From assembly GCA_905221605.1 (NCBI GenBank), contig CAJNDS010002843.1, positions 200,001-261,614 on the forward strand: a DNA stretch of 61,614 bases, written 5' to 3'. A program made the position numbers and the translations under genes. Positions 60,061 to 61,614 of the stretch are shown piece after piece. The DNA is from Symbiodinium natans. Taxonomy: Eukaryota; Sar; Dinophyceae; Suessiales; Symbiodiniaceae. How positions within the stretch are numbered: the first letter of the stretch is position 1; each line of letters starts with the position of its first letter. The notes beneath the pieces are model-generated. The model had not been told where the DNA came from. It did not search any database and saw only the letters and a list, made by a program, of their open reading frames with translations.

Positions 60061-60263
60061 GGGTCAGGCCACTGCGCGGGGGAGTCACGTTTTAGAGCTT
60101 TTCAGGGCTGAAAACCTCGAGAATGTGACTCCCGCGCGTTTTTGGGGTAGGGTCAGGCCAGGGGCGCGGAAGAGTCACGTTTTAGAGCTTTTCAGGGCTG
60201 AAAACCTCTAGAATGTGACTCCCGCGCGTTTTGAGGCTAGGGTCAGGGAGTCACGTTTTAGAG
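60061..60263. repeat. 89-bp tandem hairpin repeat, 2.3 units
   Basis: Units start GGGTCAGG at 60061, 60150 and 60240. Each full unit is a nested inverted repeat: GGAGTCACGTT pairs with AATGTGACTCC, and inside it CTTTTCAG pairs with CTGAAAA. The third unit is cut after CACGTTTTAGAG. Non-coding. Confidence 0.85.
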
Positions 60264-60411
60264 AAAAGATGTTTTGGAGCTTAAGAAAGTAGCACCCCCA
60301 ACACTAGGGTACCCTAGGTTTCTTAGCTAAAAGGCAACCGCAAATCGTCCAACATCCCTGGATCAGTTTCTTATACAATGGTTTCTTATACAGTGGTTTT
60401 ACTGTACTATA

Positions 60412-60499
60412 TGCTTAGAAACCCCCCAAAAATATTAAATAACAATCCCTATATTACCCTTATAAGAATATTTTTTGAAAAAATTGGGGGGTTCTTAAG
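60412..60499. mobile_element. MITE-like element, CCCCCAAAAATATT family (best copy)
   Basis: CTTAGAAACCCCCCAAAAAT on the left and ATTGGGGGGTTCTTAAG on the right are inverted ends. Core AATCCCTATATTACCCTTAT is shared with 59713-59795. Confidence 0.65.
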
Positions 60500-60642
60500 C
60501 AATTGGTAGTTTACAGAAGGCCAAAAGCGTCTTCAACAACATGGGCCAAGTTACCCAAGCCAGACCCAGATGTTTGCAGGAAGACATAGCAACAGATGAT
60601 TTTTTTCGACAATATAAACTAACAGCCAGGAAAAAGCAGGTG

Positions 60643-60715
60643 TATTGCACCAGGGGTAGAGCCTCGGTTGTCACGGCCACAATGCGTGACGTCCTAACCC
60701 CCAAACGATAAGGAC
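60643..60715 (-). pseudogene. tRNA-His-like relic
   Basis: On the minus strand the D-arm-like CGTTTGGGGGTTAGGAC is followed by an anticodon arm TCACG...CGTGA whose loop contains TTGTGGC, the usual tRNA-His (GTG) loop, but with two extra bases (CA). The T arm is degenerate (GAGGCTCTACC) and the acceptor ends do not pair. Likely a decayed tRNA or tRNA-derived SINE. Confidence 0.4.
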
Positions 60716-61368
60716 TCGGCTGTTTTCCTCTTGAGGCTCACTCGACTAAGTTGGGAGCTCGAGTCTATGTCTGTAGCCTCACATGTTCAGTGATGTGAAG
60801 AGAAACTGAAGTCCTAAAGATTAGTTCGATAGCTCAGACGGTTTAGGGTTTAGGTTTAGGGCTCAGTATTTCGGTTTGGGAGTTCGATTAGACGAGGCCT
60901 GACACTAAACAGATGGACGCTTGAAAGGCGATCGCTGTCGCTTGTTGTAATCGGGGCATCATACGCAACCACACAATCTCTTAGGAATCTTTTCATGTAT
61001 GTAAAGCCAAAGGGAATATTAAACATTCTATTTTTATTAAGGGATTCTAAGGGGAGTATAGCAATTACACAGATGCTTGGCAGCACCTAGAGTGGAAGTG
61101 CTCTGTAGGTGGGGGTTGGCAAGGGGTGATTTGCTGAACGCTTCCTTGCCGCCACCTTCGGGCCTGTCCCTCCTTGATCTTCGTGTCTTCTTAGATGACC
61201 TCTTATTAGGGTTTAGGGTGTACGGTGTAGGGTTTAGGGCTTAGGGTTTAGGGTTTAGGTTTAGGGTCTAGGGTTTAGGGTTTAGGGTTTAGGGTTTAGG
61301 GTTTAGGGTTTAGGGTTTAGGGTTTAGGGTTTAGGGTTTAGGGCCCACCTCTTCGTGTCAGACTGCCC

Positions 61369-61614
61369 CTATTCGACGCTTGAGCTGTTGTATGAAATTA
61401 AAGCGCGGAGCTTTTCTTCGCCACGCTGGCTGGAGAAAGCCAGCCAGCCCTGTTCCTGGCTCGCCAGTGCCATTGCTTCTGGGCCTTCCATGAAAATGGA
61501 GCCTGGGGGCAGAAGCACCGCGTGATCCACAAACCGTTCCCAAACCCGATGAGATGCAATGGCCTCGATGACGCAGTCGACCATTTTGCAGATCCTGCCA
61601 CTCGCATTTTTGTC
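61369..61614 (-). CDS. Terminal exon of a minus-strand gene, partial
   Basis: One minus frame is open from the window end to TAG at 61369-61371. It reads DKNASGRICKMVDCVIEAIA, then SHRVWERFVDHAVLLPPGSI and on to SSSVE. Regular protein composition and length over 80 codons support it. It is followed on its 3' side by a TTTAGGG array in plus coordinates. The 5' part lies outside the window. Family unknown. Confidence 0.55.
   Translation of the reverse strand, partial: DKNASGRICKMVDCVIEAIASHRVWERFVDHAVLLPPGSIFMEGPEAMALASQEQGWLAFSSQRGEEKLRALISYNSSSVE

Larger units (their letters stand above)
58153..61345. other. Gene-poor unique region
   Basis: Only three short G-rich arrays (58577-58655, 59590-59630, 61205-61345). 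58160-58560 is AT-richer. 58700-58960 is open over 72 codons but unassigned. 58985-58996 is a G-run. 59040-59580 has short internal repeats (ATTCCGGGGG twice, CTCAGGCT). No exon is supported. Small elements inside are listed separately. Confidence 0.6.

Overview
The window looks like nuclear DNA of a dinoflagellate. Four things point there. (1) TTTAGGG/CCCTAAA arrays occur throughout. (2) Short GC-rich exons sit between introns whose borders fit AG|G acceptors and, in places, GC or GA donors. (3) There are two near-identical copies of a tyrosine-recombinase (YR) retrotransposon. (4) A 19/21 match to the reverse complement of the dinoflagellate spliced leader is present (recalled from general knowledge). 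The species cannot be named from the sequence. No rRNA, CRISPR array or bacterial operon was seen.

Overall layout: about 45 kb of the window is a mosaic of telomere-like arrays (perfect, degenerate, or locally expanded 7-, 8- and 9-bp variants) separated by 50-300 bp of unique sequence. Many unique pieces read as single exons. A C-rich array (CCCTAAA) usually lies just upstream and a G-rich array (TTTAGGG) just downstream of an exon, so many introns begin with UUUAGGG and end with CCCUAAA in the RNA and could fold into hairpins. In one gene the cause is directly visible: a 94-bp TTTAGGG array sits between two perfect 14-bp copies of the same coding sequence, a telomere-repeat intron with a target-site duplication.

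Region by region: 1-17 kb has telomere-like arrays with orphan exons, including two ankyrin-repeat exons. 17.2-26.9 kb has three exons of a charged, probably coiled-coil protein followed by retrotransposon copy A (19469-26923). A 100-N gap lies at 27871-27970. 28.1-37.5 kb is a second copy of the same exons and retrotransposon (copy B, 30337-37455). 37.5-41 kb has further exons. 41.5-44.3 kb is the best host gene, a secreted pepsin-like aspartic protease with eight exons. 44.5-58.2 kb has orphan exons, a 1.3-kb palindrome-rich element (52.9-54.2 kb), a CCCH zinc-finger gene split by an intron, and its possible downstream exons. 58.2-61.2 kb is a gene-poor stretch with small inverted-repeat elements, tRNA-like relics and hairpin tandem repeats. 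The last 250 bp is the terminal exon of a minus-strand gene leaving the window.

The retrotransposon encodes a Gag-like protein, an RT-RNase H protein ending in a degenerate cytosine-methyltransferase-like domain, a tyrosine recombinase and a small membrane-type protein. Its ends fit the split direct repeats (A1 ... B1-A2-B2) known in PAT/Ngaro-type elements. The B repeat is an open 112-codon frame that would fuse in phase to Gag in a circular form.
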